The notes under the pieces are model-generated. The model made no database searches and was not told the DNA's origin. It saw nothing but the letters and a program-made list of their open reading frames with translations. From Actinidia chinensis (Eukaryota; Streptophyta; Magnoliopsida; Ericales; Actinidiaceae): a DNA stretch of 12,500 nt. The position numbers and the translations under genes were made by a program. The stretch is taken from NCBI GenBank assembly GCA_009663005.1, contig CM018898.1:5622054-5634553 (forward strand), given 5' to 3'. Positions 1 through 7,828 of this stretch are shown piece after piece; within the stretch, counting starts at the first letter, position 1, and each line of letters begins with the position of its first letter.

Positions 1-501
1 GAAAGAAAGTGTAATTTTTAACAATTTAAAAATTAAAATATTTAAATAAATTTTTTCAAAAAATTATTATAACCCTAGCCCGCGAACCGAGTTGGGACAG
101 GCAGGGGCTGTGGCGTAGCCATGCGAGTGTCAAAATTATGGGTTAAATGGATCAAGCCCACTTTGTATATAACTCCTCCCCACTAAAAACTTGAAGTGCC
201 CAATGACCCAATTTTTTAAAGCCAAACTTGAGTTATATAAACTCACTAACTTTTCTTCATTTTTTCAATGTGGGATAGAACTTTCTATCCCCATTTTTTC
301 CCTTTGCAATGGTGCTTCTTTGAGAAATAATTTCTCATTCAAATCAACTTGGTTTTAGACAAATGAATACACTAAATTCATCTACTCATTTAGGAGAATA
401 TGAATCAATCATTGTTCATCTCACTTAGTATATATAAAACTTAATTATTTTTTAGTTCCAAAATGTGTTCACAACACTTTGTCAAATCCCAACTCCTAAC
501 A
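1..501 (-). mobile_element. 3' LTR of copia-type element A, running off the left edge
   Basis: Positions 1-405 match 1455-1873 as a direct repeat; a hand count over about 185 aligned bases gives about 23 differences, mostly C/T and G/A. Reading on the minus strand, the repeat begins at 501 with TGTTAGGAGTTGGG, a typical LTR start, and is preceded by a purine-rich stretch. It carries a TCCCACATTG box and a TATA-like string, as many plant LTR promoters do. The orientation is inferred from these signals and from the gag-like start found between the two copies. The far end of this LTR lies outside the window, so its full length (perhaps about 680 bp) is an estimate. Confidence 0.72.
231..275 (-). 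promoter_or_regulatory. LTR promoter-like signals of element A, 3' copy
   Basis: On the minus strand TCCCACATTG (266-275) is followed about 25 bp downstream by TTTATATAACT (231-241), a TATA-box-like string. The same pair is present, slightly diverged, in the other LTR at 1701-1745. The pairing of a TCCCACAT-type box and a TATA box is common in plant LTR U3 regions. That this was a promoter is an inference; activity cannot be judged. Confidence 0.45.
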
Positions 502-512
502 GTCCTCCACAT
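502..512 (-). other. Polypurine tract of element A
   Basis: Minus-strand ATGTGGAGGAC directly precedes the LTR start TGTTAGG at 501. This is the expected place and composition for the plus-strand primer of an LTR retrotransposon, although it contains two T and one C. Confidence 0.5.
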
Positions 513-516
513 TGAA

Positions 517-678
517 TTAAATTAACTGATAACAGATGTAGTAAAGTGCAAATCCTAAGAGAAATAAATGGAGAGTTACCGCATCAAGAAATGTAGTTTT
601 CGGACTTAGAACCTTTCTTAGTGACATAATTTTATTTACTTGCCAGACAGTAAAATATGGTGCCCTTGAACTATCCAT
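517..678 (-). other. Unrecognised 53-codon open frame in the element A interior
   Basis: An open frame of 53 codons starts at ATG 678 (minus) and ends with TAA at 517-519, only a few bases before the polypurine tract. The C-terminal third is hydrophobic, with a run like LHLFLLGFALYYICY that could form one membrane segment. It overlaps the gag-like frame at 636-809 in another reading frame. I do not recognise it as any retrotransposon protein. Given its length and the AT-rich setting it may well be a chance frame. Confidence 0.2.
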
Positions 679-809
679 CTTTGCATGTAAATCAAGACAA
701 CAATATGCATCATTGGCACCAAATTTGGTGTCATCGAAATTGGAATTGGAACTATACTATTTGTTGCAGTAGGATTGTTCACACCAGTATTTGTGTTATC
801 ACCAGGCAT
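636..809 (-). pseudogene. Remnant of a copia gag start in element A
   Basis: A 57-codon frame starts at ATG 809 on the minus strand, about 480 bp downstream of the inferred end of the 5' LTR. Its first 32 or so residues are rich in Asn, Thr, Pro and Ile and include a stretch like IVPIPISMTPNLVP. Many plant copia polyproteins begin with this kind of low-complexity leader. After that the resemblance stops and the frame ends at TAA 636-638. No protease, integrase, RT or RNase H is visible anywhere in the 785-bp interior, so A is a deletion derivative or non-autonomous element. The assignment rests on composition, position and strand, not on a catalytic motif. Confidence 0.42.
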
Positions 810-1286
810 ATTTTATGAAATTAACAAAATATTCAGAAAAGATAAAATAAAACTTTTTTTGCATATAACAATAGAAACTTTTTGATTTTAAAAAAACAAA
901 CGATAAAATGACTTAAGATTGCTGGGAAATGTTTTTTTCCCTTATAACAAACAAAAAGTTTTAACAAAATGTAGGATTTTTCAAACACAAAAATAATATA
1001 CAACAATTAATTGGAAAGACATAAAATCAAACTTATAGGAATGTAGAATAAATACCAAAAAATGCAATGACTGATGCCTAAATTAGGTTCAGTATCCTTA
1101 AGTTATTTTACATCCCGTATTTGGTACTTATGGAATATAATGTACGACTCACATGATACAACAATTTCATTCTTCTGATAGTAGTACTCCAAATCATAAG
1201 AACACGGTGAACTTTTAAGTGTTTTTTCTCTCTTAAATGTTATGCAATTTCAACACTTTTTACTCTCTATTTTTGATGATATGAAA
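810..1286 (-). other. Non-coding leader of element A
   Basis: This AT-rich stretch lies between the inferred 5' LTR end and the gag-like start. No coding signal is seen on either strand. Just inside the LTR boundary the minus strand reads TTTCATATCATC, which shares TTT..TATCA with the usual plant copia primer-binding site complementary to initiator Met-tRNA (TGGTATCAGAGC). This is a weak match and only suggestive. Confidence 0.4.
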
Positions 1287-1322
1287 TGTTAAATGATTGT
1301 GGGTTTAAATAGAAGTTCTAAC

Positions 1323-1338
1323 ACCTCTTATAAGAGGT
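1323..1338. repeat. Perfect 16-bp palindrome in the LTR of element A
   Basis: ACCTCTTATAAGAGGT is its own reverse complement. It lies in the R-U5 part of the 5' LTR, so the transcript could form a short hairpin there. The matching part of the 3' LTR is outside the window, so conservation cannot be checked. Confidence 0.6.
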
Positions 1339-1700
1339 ATGGTGTCTTTTTAGATGGCCACACATCTTGGAAGAGGCACCCATTCGTCCAGAAGACAACC
1401 TTTCGAATAAATTCCGAATGTTATGACCTTTCGTGAAGGAAAGGAAAAATTAAGGAAAGAAAATGTAATTTTTAACAGTTTAGAAATTAAAATATTTGAA
1501 TAAATCTTTTTTAAAAAATTATTATAGCCGTAGCCCTAGCTCGCGAACGCGAACCCGGTTGGGATGGGACTGGCATCTGCGTTGCAGCCGCGCGTGGGTC
1601 AGAATCATGGGTTAAATAGTTCAAGCCTACTTTGTATATAACTCATTCCCTCAAAAAACTTGAGGTGCCCAATGACCCGATTTTTTAAAGCCAATCTTGA

Positions 1701-1745
1701 GATATATAAATTCACTAATTTTCTTTCATTTTTTTAATGTGGGAT
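1701..1745 (-). promoter_or_regulatory. LTR promoter-like signals of element A, 5' copy
   Basis: Minus-strand TCCCACATTA (1736-1745) followed by TTTATATATC (1701-1710) matches the box and TATA pair of the other LTR. The TATA-like core has stayed AT-only despite substitutions around it. Confidence 0.4.
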
Positions 1746-1873
1746 AAAACTTTATATCCCCATGTTTTCCTTTTCAATGGTGATTTTTTGAGAAATAATT
1801 TCTCATTCAAATTAACTTAATTTTAAATAAATGAATATACTAAATTTATTTACTCATTTAGGAGAATATAAAT

Positions 1874-1990
1874 AAGAAAAAAAGGTTAACCGAGAGAGAG
1901 ATGAGTTGCGACTTGTGGAGGAAAAATGGGAATATACCCGCACAATGGATCAGATTCCGTCATTGCATCTTCCAAGAATGAAAAACAAAA
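1874..1990. other. Unassigned spacer
   Basis: A short stretch after the cut LTR with no recognisable motif. A 60-codon plus-strand frame starts at 1906 and runs to 2088, but it crosses into the tandem repeat and has no recognisable domain, so it is not called as a gene. Confidence 0.4.
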
Positions 1991-2207
1991 TTAAAGTAAC
2001 TCCCAATGTGACTTATAATGTTCTCCTTTTCGCATACTTAGATTTGGGCAGGCACTGCTGTACCATGTTTGGACGAATCATAAATTAAAGTAACTTCCAA
2101 TGTGACATATAGGTCCCCTTTTCACAAACTTAGGTTTGGCCCGTTTGGGCAGCCACTGCTCTAACATGTTTGGACGAATCATAATTTAATGTAACTCCAA
2201 TGTGGGT
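1991..2207. repeat. Degenerate tandem repeat, two units plus a partial third
   Basis: Unit 1 starts at 1991 with TTAAAGTAACTCCCAATGTG, unit 2 at 2085 with TTAAAGTAACTTCCAATGTG, and a partial third at 2186 with TTAATGTAACTCCAATGTG. The first two units share CATGTTTGGACGAATCATAA near their ends. Periods are 94 and 101 bp, the difference being a short insertion in unit 2 near GGCCCGTTTGGGCAG. No coding role is evident. Confidence 0.75.
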
Positions 2208-2787
2208 CAGCGTATAATAGATAGGATTTGGATCATTGACTGACTCCCAGAATGTTCCAAACATTTTCAGCTTGGGAGGTGCTACAGCTTTTACCAAAAA
2301 GAACCGCCCGGGAGGTACTACGTAACGGGTCAGATTCTCTACTTGAAATTATTTTTTTTAAATTTAAAATTACATTGTTTTGAATGTAAATTTAGATTGC
2401 ATATAGGTTGTATTTGTATAAAGGATCTAGTGATGGAAAATGAAAAGGTAATAGAAAAGATAAGGGATCCAATGTTTTTAAACAGTTGAATTGTCTAACT
2501 TTTTATTTTCATTTGCTTTTCCCTTGCCAAACCCTTGGGGACCATTGGTTGATCAGATACAAATTAATGGCCTGATCAAAATTAATATATATTAAGTTAA
2601 ATGAGTATAATCATATGTGTCACACTTATTTAATAAGTTATAAAATAGTACTAAGTGAATATCGTTTTGTATAGATCCGATTAACATAATTTTTTACAGT
2701 ATCGATTTTCACGATGGAATCTATATTATGAACTTTTTGGATAATCTCTAAAACCTTTGAATTTAAGAGAAGTGGTGTCCTTTCTTA
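2208..2787. other. Unassigned AT-rich spacer
   Basis: No gene, RNA or element is recognised. A short imperfect direct repeat, GGGAGGTGCTAC near 2275 and GGGAGGTACTAC near 2310, is visible; the rest is AT-rich sequence with no open frame of note. Confidence 0.4.
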
Positions 2788-2801
2788 GAGCATCTCCAAC
2801 C
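2788..2801 (+). repeat. GAGCATCTCCAACC motif of plant interspersed repeats
   Basis: GAGCATCTCCAA followed by C or T is, from memory, a recurrent terminus of plant MITE-like repeats. No inverted partner is seen before 3520, so any parent element is broken. The downstream MITE at 2950 may have inserted into it. Confidence 0.25.
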
Positions 2802-2949
2802 CAATCCTTTATTTTAGATGATCAAAAATAGTAACATTTTGGATTCAGAAAGTGAATATGAAGAATTTTACCATTTCTGCAAATATCTAAAAAGATTTTT
2901 TAAAATAAACTTTCAAATTTTTCCTCCAACCACTTTAAATTGTTAATTA

Positions 2950-3301
2950 GGCCTAGTTTGGAGTATTATTTTTTATTTTTTTTGTCTTTAGTAAAATATT
3001 TTAGCCGTTTGATCAAAATTTTATACTTTTTCGATTCATCTTGACGAGAAGAGTCTCAAAATATAATTTTTTTTACCTAATTTGAAACAAAGATCGCTTC
3101 ATGCAAAAAAACCCAATAAAATAATTTTTTTTTCATCTTTAGTGAATTTTATACTTTTTTTATTCATCTTGATGGGAGGAGTCCGAAAATGTAAAAAGTT
3201 TCACCTAAATTGAAAAAAATTCACTAAAGAAAAAAAAAAAAAAACCCACCTTGAAATCAAGAAAAGAAAAAAATCAAAATAACTACTAACCAAATTGGGC
3301 C
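2950..3301. mobile_element. MITE-like element with terminal inverted repeats and TA flanks
   Basis: The left end reads GGCCTAGTTTGGAGTATTA. The reverse complement of the right end reads GGCCCAATTTGGTTAGTAG, giving imperfect terminal inverted repeats of about 20-25 bp. Each side is flanked by TA (2948-2949 and 3302-3303), as expected for a TA target-site duplication. The 352-bp interior has no coding capacity. It holds two related units of about 70 bp (from 3018 and from 3146) and a perfect 13-bp inverted pair (3136-3148 and 3218-3230) flanked by T and A runs. A TA target suggests the Tc1/mariner superfamily, but the ends do not match Stowaway, and PIF/Harbinger (TTA/TAA) remains possible because the flanks read TTA and TAA. 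Confidence 0.68.
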
Positions 3302-3303
3302 TA

Positions 3304-3520
3304 ACTATGAAGGATGAAGTCAAATATAGATAATGATTCTTTATTTGAGAGGGTGAGAACTTAATACTTTCAATGCATATGACGTTTCATTTATACATTT
3401 ATTTTTAAAATATTAGTACCATTAAGAAAAGATTCATAATTCTTTCAAAATGAAACCCATATTAAATATTTTTAGTAAAAGTTTAAAAATGGCAACGATG
3501 TACGAGTTGAGCCATGGAAG
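3304..3520. other. Unassigned spacer beside element B
   Basis: AT-rich sequence with no recognised feature. It is the left flank of copia element B. The five bases GGAAG next to the LTR would be one copy of B's target duplication, but the partner on the other side has been lost. Confidence 0.4.
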
Positions 3521-3767
3521 TGTTAAAACCAGAAACAACTTATTAAAAGATATGGAATTTGGGAGAAAACTCTGTTTAATTGAAGAACAAACTGGTCTAA
3601 TATATAGCCTTACAGAAAAACTAAAACAAGAAAATAACAACCCATGTCTATCAACTCTTAAAAACATGGCATGACTAAATCAACTAACCCTTAACAATAG
3701 GGACTTATTGACTGAATGGTAACCAACCACTAAAACATCCTAACGTCTAGAAAAACAAAACCTAACA
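3521..3767 (-). repeat. 3' LTR of copia element B
   Basis: The 247-bp LTR has canonical ends: on the minus strand it starts TGTTAGGTTTTG at 3767 and ends GGTTTTAACA at 3521. Its first 162 plus-strand bases (3521-3682) match 7829-7989. Minus-strand TATATATTA (3598-3606) is a likely TATA box. Confidence 0.9.
3598..3606 (-). promoter_or_regulatory. TATA box of the element B 3' LTR
   Basis: Minus-strand TATATATTA in the middle of the LTR, identical in the 5' copy (7906-7914), where it would have driven transcription of the element. Assigned by sequence and place only. Confidence 0.4.
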
Positions 3768-3778
3768 ATTCCTCCCTT
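3768..3778 (-). other. Polypurine tract of element B
   Basis: Minus-strand AAGGGAGGAAT lies directly against the 3' LTR start TGTTAGG. Position and near-all-purine composition match the plus-strand priming site of LTR retrotransposons. Confidence 0.82.
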
Positions 3779-4457
3779 AAACTGAATGCTTCAAGCACTT
3801 TGTTTATATCAATCAAAGAACAAACTCCCAATAGCCCTCGCAACTTCAAGAATTTATCTAGCTTGAATGGTTTAGTCATCACATCAGCCAACTGTTTTCA
3901 TGTGCAACAAAGCATCAGCTCCACAGTACCATCCATTGTGAGCTCTCAAAGAAAATGGAACCGTAAATCTATGTGCTTAATACGACCATGCATTATTATA
4001 TTCTTCAAAAGTTTGACTGCAGAGCTACTATCACAGCGAATAGTAGTTGACTCGCCTTGATTCTAACCTATCTTTCCTAAGACCCTTTTAATCATACTGC
4101 CTGGCATGCACATGAAGTAGCATCAATAAACTCTGCCTCTATGGTAGATAAACTTACTACTGGTTGCTTTCTTGATGACCAGGATACTGCTCCTAAACTC
4201 AATAAAAACACATAACCTAAAGTACTCTTTCTGTCATTCAAATCTTCAACATAATCACTGTTAGTGTAAGCAACAAGTTCATCATCTCCGCCCTTCCTAT
4301 AGAAATTTTCGAACCCAGTTGTTCCCTTCAAATACCTCATTACCATTTTTGCTGACTGCAAATGAAGCTCAGTAGGATCCTCCATCAATCTACTAGTAAG
4401 ACTCACCACAAACATCATGTCTGGTCGAGTAGCTGTGAGATACATGAGACTACCCAC
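3779..4457 (-). pseudogene. Copia RNase H domain and pol C-terminus (element B)
   Basis: From 4457 the minus strand shows the RT-RNase H connection, with MYLTATRPDMMF followed by the RNase H core. In AYTNSDY the Asp that normally follows AYT or GYT and binds metal has become Asn (4260-4262). The acidic residue in STIEAEF and a downstream CDSSSAVKL segment are kept. The frame is broken by a TGA at 4092-4094 where the family normally has Trp, and by further stops and shifts. The C-terminal tail, with DVMTKPF, can be followed in pieces almost to the polypurine tract. RNase H would degrade the RNA strand of the RNA-DNA hybrid during reverse transcription; this copy would not be functional. Confidence 0.85.
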
Positions 4458-5591
4458 AACTGTTTATAGTAAGTCTTGCCCACCTTAACTCCACCTTCAT
4501 CCTTCAAGAGCTTAAAGCCAGGAACAATAGGATTATGAATAGAAATTACTTTTGTCCATTCTAAAACGTTTCAGCACCTCCAAATCACACTTCTTCTGAT
4601 TGATAAAAACACCATCAGATCTTTGCAAGACTTCAAGATCAAGAAATACCTCATTTTACCAAGATATGTCATGTCAAATTCATGCTTCATGTAATTTTTA
4701 AACTCTATAAACATCAATTCATCATTTTCAATAAAAATGAGATCATCAGCGTACAGACTTACCATTAATAATTTGCCTTCTTTTCTTGTCTTGATAAACA
4801 AAGTATGCTCGTAGTCATACTTCTCACCTTCCTTCATGAAATAGGCTTCTATACGGCTGTACCAAGCACGTGGTGCTTGCTTAAGCCCATAAAGTTCTTC
4901 TTTAGCTTGTAAACCTTATGTGCATTATTCTTTTGCACATAACCACAAGGCTGCTCCAAAAAGACTATTCATTCATCTCAACATGTAAAAATGTAGACTT
5001 CTCATCTAGCTGGTAGATAGTCCATCCTCTTTGAGCTGCAAGTGCTACCACCAAACGAATTGTCTCAATGCGCGCCACAGGTGCAAATACTTCAGTATAG
5101 TCTACCCCATGCTACTGAGTATACCCCTTCGCTACAAGCCTAGCCTTGTATTTGTCCACTTCTCCATTTTCATTAAATTTAGTTTTATAAATCCATTTCA
5201 CTCTAACCTTCTTTCCTCCCTTAGGTAACTCTGTCAATTTCCACGTGTCATTTTGTTTTATTGCTTCAATTTCCAGATACATGACTCTCCTCCATTTCTC
5301 ACTCTTCACGGCATCTTCAAAGTGAATAGGATAAGTAGTTGCAAACATGGCCAAATGAGCTTCATTATCTTCTTTAGAAAGGCATTCTCTTGGTTCATAA
5401 TCTCTCATCCACACTGGTGGTCTCCTATTCCTCCCTTCATTCGAGCTAGGAGAGCTTTCTTCGGTCAAAGAATCAGAGGAAAAATTCTCCCGTATTGTTT
5501 CTATATCAGTTTCAAGATCAAATTTGCTCCCTTCTTTATTGTCATCAAACACAACTGCTTTCTCCTCACGATCACCCATTCCAAATTGCAC
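4458..5591 (-). pseudogene. Copia reverse transcriptase (RVT_2 type), degenerate (element B)
   Basis: The minus-strand frame 5591-5112 contains an acidic and Ser-rich linker, then the start of RVT_2, with WRRVMYLEIEAIKQNDTWKL and VKWIYKTKFNENGEVDKYKA, up to GYTQ. It ends at a TAG (5112-5114) where Gln is usual. The domain continues with DYTEVFAPVARIETIR and the first catalytic Asp in YQLDEKSTFLH (5004-5006). The frame 4837-4571 carries the intact YADD catalytic box (4742-4753) in LYADDLIFIEND. Further stops and frameshifts separate these blocks. In an active element this enzyme copies element RNA into DNA inside virus-like particles. The catalytic residues are still present, but the reading frame is not. 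Confidence 0.93.
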
Positions 5592-5639
5592 ACAATAAAT
5601 TCTTCATATTTCTTATCCCAATCCAAATTCTTGTTTTCT

Positions 5640-6600
5640 TCGAATACAACATCCCTACTTATAATGATCCTTTGTGAAGTTGGATCATAGAGTCTGTAAG
5701 CCTTCGATTCTCACTAACTCCCAGCAGAACACAACTCAAGCTTTTATTAGCCACCTTAGTTATTTTACTATTAGGCACATGAACATGACATAGACATCCA
5801 AAAACTCTAAAATGCTCAACCAAATGTTTGACTCCACTCCAAGCTTCTTCTGGAGTCTTATTTTCACTGCAAATGTTGGACTTCGATTCAAGACGTGCAC
5901 CATCCAGTTGACTGCTTCAAGCTAGAAAGTTTTTAATGTTTTTTTCTGAAATTGTACTACAAACCATATTCATAATAGTTCTATTTTTTTGTTCTGGAAC
6001 TCCGTTTTTGCTGTGGTGCGCATGCAACTGTCAATTGTCTTCGTATACCATTTCATCACAAAAATTGGTGAACTCTTGTGATTTAAACTCTCCTCCTCAA
6101 TCAATACGTAAGGCTCTAATAAACGAGTTTCCTTCATTTTCAACATGAATATTAAAACGTTTAAAAATAGCAAATGATTCTGATTTTGCTGTCAAAAAGT
6201 AAACCCATGTTTGTCTACTAAAGTCATCAGTGAAAGTAATTAAATACCTTTTCTTGTTGTTAAAGCGGCTCGATTGGTCCATAAATATCAGCATGCACTA
6301 ATTGAAGATTTTGTGAAGCTCTCCAAGTGCTCTTCCTTGGAAACGAGTATCTTTGCTGCTTCCCTACCAACAATCCTTACATAGCCTCGAGGGAGACTAA
6401 TCTGTGGTAAACCATTCCCCATCTTTTTCTGTTGAAGAGTCTTTAACCCCTTAAAGCTCTATTGACAAAGTTGCACCATATTTTCTATAATTGTGTCGAG
6501 ACAAGTAAATGCTATAGGCTGAGATATAGCATGCAGTATGAACATTCGATTCGAAAACACCTTCGTCTCCATGATTAATCTCCTCTCGAGATGAAACACC
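5640..6600 (-). pseudogene. Copia integrase with pre-integrase segment, degenerate (element B)
   Basis: The pre-integrase zinc region near 6400-6470 is poorly kept. The core begins with HADIYGPI, whose Asp is at 6287-6289, then a frameshift near 6250-6275 leads into LITFTDDFSR. The second catalytic Asp (6100-6102, in RID) is followed at once by TGA (6097-6099) where Arg is usual and then by GGEF. A second TGA follows, and the third catalytic residue, Glu of NGVPEQKNRT, is at 5992-5994. Thus all three acidic residues of the DDE triad survive as codons, but the protein is split by at least two stops and a frameshift. Downstream the C-terminal part with FGCLCHVHV (around 5780) can be traced. The enzyme would insert element DNA into the host genome. 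Confidence 0.88.
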
Positions 6601-6695
6601 TTACACTTTCCACTTTGAAACAGAATGATAAGCCCATTTTCCTGTAATTGCCCCATACTCAGTAAATTGTTCTTCAACTCTGGCACATAAAACAC
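6459..6695 (-). pseudogene. Protease-integrase linker (GAG pre-integrase region) of element B
   Basis: The minus-strand frame from 6695 begins MFYVPELKNNLLSMGQL, the conserved segment that follows the protease in plant copia polyproteins (VPxLxxNLLSxGQL). It lies in a different frame from the protease block upstream (6873-6601), so a frameshift near 6695-6720 separates them. The segment ends at 6459-6461 with a stop. It is a part of the polyprotein, not a separate gene. Confidence 0.8.
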
Positions 6696-6905
6696 TCATA
6701 TGATGATCTGTGCTATTCCATTCACTTGCATCCGTACATTTACCCTTTCCTAGTATAACCATGATTGAGTTGTTGCCTAGCTTCATAGAATCTCTAAAAC
6801 TTTCATCAAAATCCGAGAAGTATTGCTTCTTCCCACACATATGATTGCTACATCCTGATTTAAGGAACCACATATCTTATCTATTGGCCTTATTCATATC
6901 CACGT
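6601..6905 (-). pseudogene. Copia aspartic protease, degenerate (element B)
   Basis: The frame from 6873 starts within the protease: MWFLKSGCSNHMCG corresponds to the plant copia active-site segment, in which the usual residues are D-S-G. Here the catalytic Asp is replaced by Lys (KSG), so it cannot work as an aspartic protease even if translated. A stop (TAA) sits just upstream, separating it from the end of gag. The domain continues with FSDFDESFRDSMKLGNNS and the flap-like IMVILGKGKC before the frame is lost. The protease would cut the Gag-Pol polyprotein. Confidence 0.85.
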
Positions 6906-6933
6906 AAGCCATAAACAACATCTCTTCTTCAGT

Positions 6934-7748
6934 TTATGCAAAGTTGGCCTCATTTTCCTTGATTGGACATTTCCATTGAAAATACCCTAGCTTGTAATAA
7001 TTATAGCACTCCACCGTGGCCTTATCGAAGCTTTGTCTGTCTCGTCCCCTTCCTCTTACTCTAAAACTTCCATGGCTTCGACCCCTTCCTCCAGATTGAT
7101 TGCCATAAATAATCTTCAAAGCCTGTTCTTCTTCAATAGGAGAACTCATGCGTTGTTCATGCGCAAGCAAGCTGCTTTGCAACTCATCAATGGTTAAGGT
7201 ATCTATATCCTTAGACTCCTCAATGGAACATATAACATAATTAAACCCAGGAGTCATGGATCTCAAAATCTTTTCAACTACAGCAACATCTCCCTTGTCC
7301 TCACCATTTGCTTTCATCTTCTTGGCTATGGTAAGGGTTGAGTAAAATACTCATTTACAGATTCTCCTACCTTCATGTCAAAAATTTCAAACTCCTTCTA
7401 GAGATCTTGCAAGTGTGCACACTTTACTCAGGTTGTACCTTGATATTTCTGCTTCATAGAATCCCATATGTTCTTTGTTGTATCCTTGTTGAAGATCGTC
7501 TCCTAGATTGAACGATCTAATGCTTGAAATAGATAGTTGTTTGCTTTCAAATATTTCAACTTTTGATCTTCAATGCTCTTCCTTTGGGCATCTTTGAGAA
7601 CAACGCCTTTTGTTGCTGTAGGAATCCCATTTTCCACCAAGCCCCAGTACTCCTTTGAATGCAAGAAGTTTTCCATGAGCATCGCCTAGTGATCATAATG
7701 CCCATCAAATTTTAAAACTACTAGCTACACAAATGAACTTTCTGCCAT
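6934..7748 (-). pseudogene. Copia gag with ruined zinc knuckle (element B)
   Basis: The likely start is ATG at 7746-7748, about 80 bp inside the 5' LTR, reading MAESSFV and then TAG (7725-7727). Downstream, a segment like KFDGHYDH-stop-AMLMENFL is the DUF4219/UBN2-type gag N-terminus; the TAG at 7686-7688 stands where Trp is usual. More stops follow, and the last part is open from 7317 to 6934. It has an Arg/Gly-rich stretch (GGRGRSHGSFRVRGRGRDR) and then CYNYYKLGYFQWKC, which is the CCHC zinc knuckle with its second Cys and its His both changed to Tyr. Gag forms the particle and packages element RNA; this copy is broken. Confidence 0.9.
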
Positions 7749-7797
7749 TGTAGTTCGATTACTAAACACGTAGAAAACTGTTGCTTTTAATTTTAAC

Positions 7798-7828
7798 CAG
7801 GCCCCGTGATGGCGGCTATGAGAACAAA
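7798..7828 (-). other. Degraded primer-binding site of element B
   Basis: Directly inside the 5' LTR end the minus strand reads TTTGTTCTCATAGCCGCCAT. TCTCATAGCC matches TATCAGAGCC, part of the usual copia site complementary to initiator Met-tRNA, at 8 of 10 positions. Position supports the call; the sequence match is imperfect. Confidence 0.55.

Larger units (their letters stand above)
1287..1873 (-). mobile_element. 5' LTR of element A, truncated at its outer end
   Basis: Positions 1455-1873 repeat 1-405. The segment 1287-1454 is assigned to the LTR because its minus strand resembles plant copia R-U5 sequence and ends in ATTTAACA, a canonical CA end, at 1287. Homology to the other copy stops at 1873, whereas the 3' copy continues another 96 bp to its TGTTAGG start, so the outer U3 end is missing here. 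No target-site duplication can be tested, because one border is cut and the other lies off the window. Confidence 0.62.

Noticed and set aside
720..900. A plus-strand open stretch with a hydrophobic run (like IGIGTILFVAVGLF) resembling a small membrane protein
   Set aside because: It is antisense to the gag-like start of element A, has no clear start codon or conserved relatives I can name, and composition alone explains the hydrophobicity.
1906..2088. A 60-codon plus-strand frame
   Set aside because: It crosses into the tandem repeat, has no domain, and the equivalent frame is not kept in the second repeat unit.
1991..2207. CRISPR array
   Set aside because: Units are long, diverged and contiguous with no unique spacers, and the context is plant nuclear repeats.
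3018..3215. The repeated units in the MITE as a separate tandem array
   Set aside because: Both units lie within the terminal inverted repeats and are better read as internal structure of one element.
3434..3674. Open frames on both strands around the 3' LTR of element B
   Set aside because: They lie mostly within the LTR and its flank, overlap each other, and have no coding signature.
5253..5690. A 145-codon plus-strand frame rich in Phe, Ile and Ser
   Set aside because: It is antisense to the copia RT and linker, whose motifs are clear on the minus strand; the hydrophobic look is the reverse of an acidic, Lys-rich coding strand.
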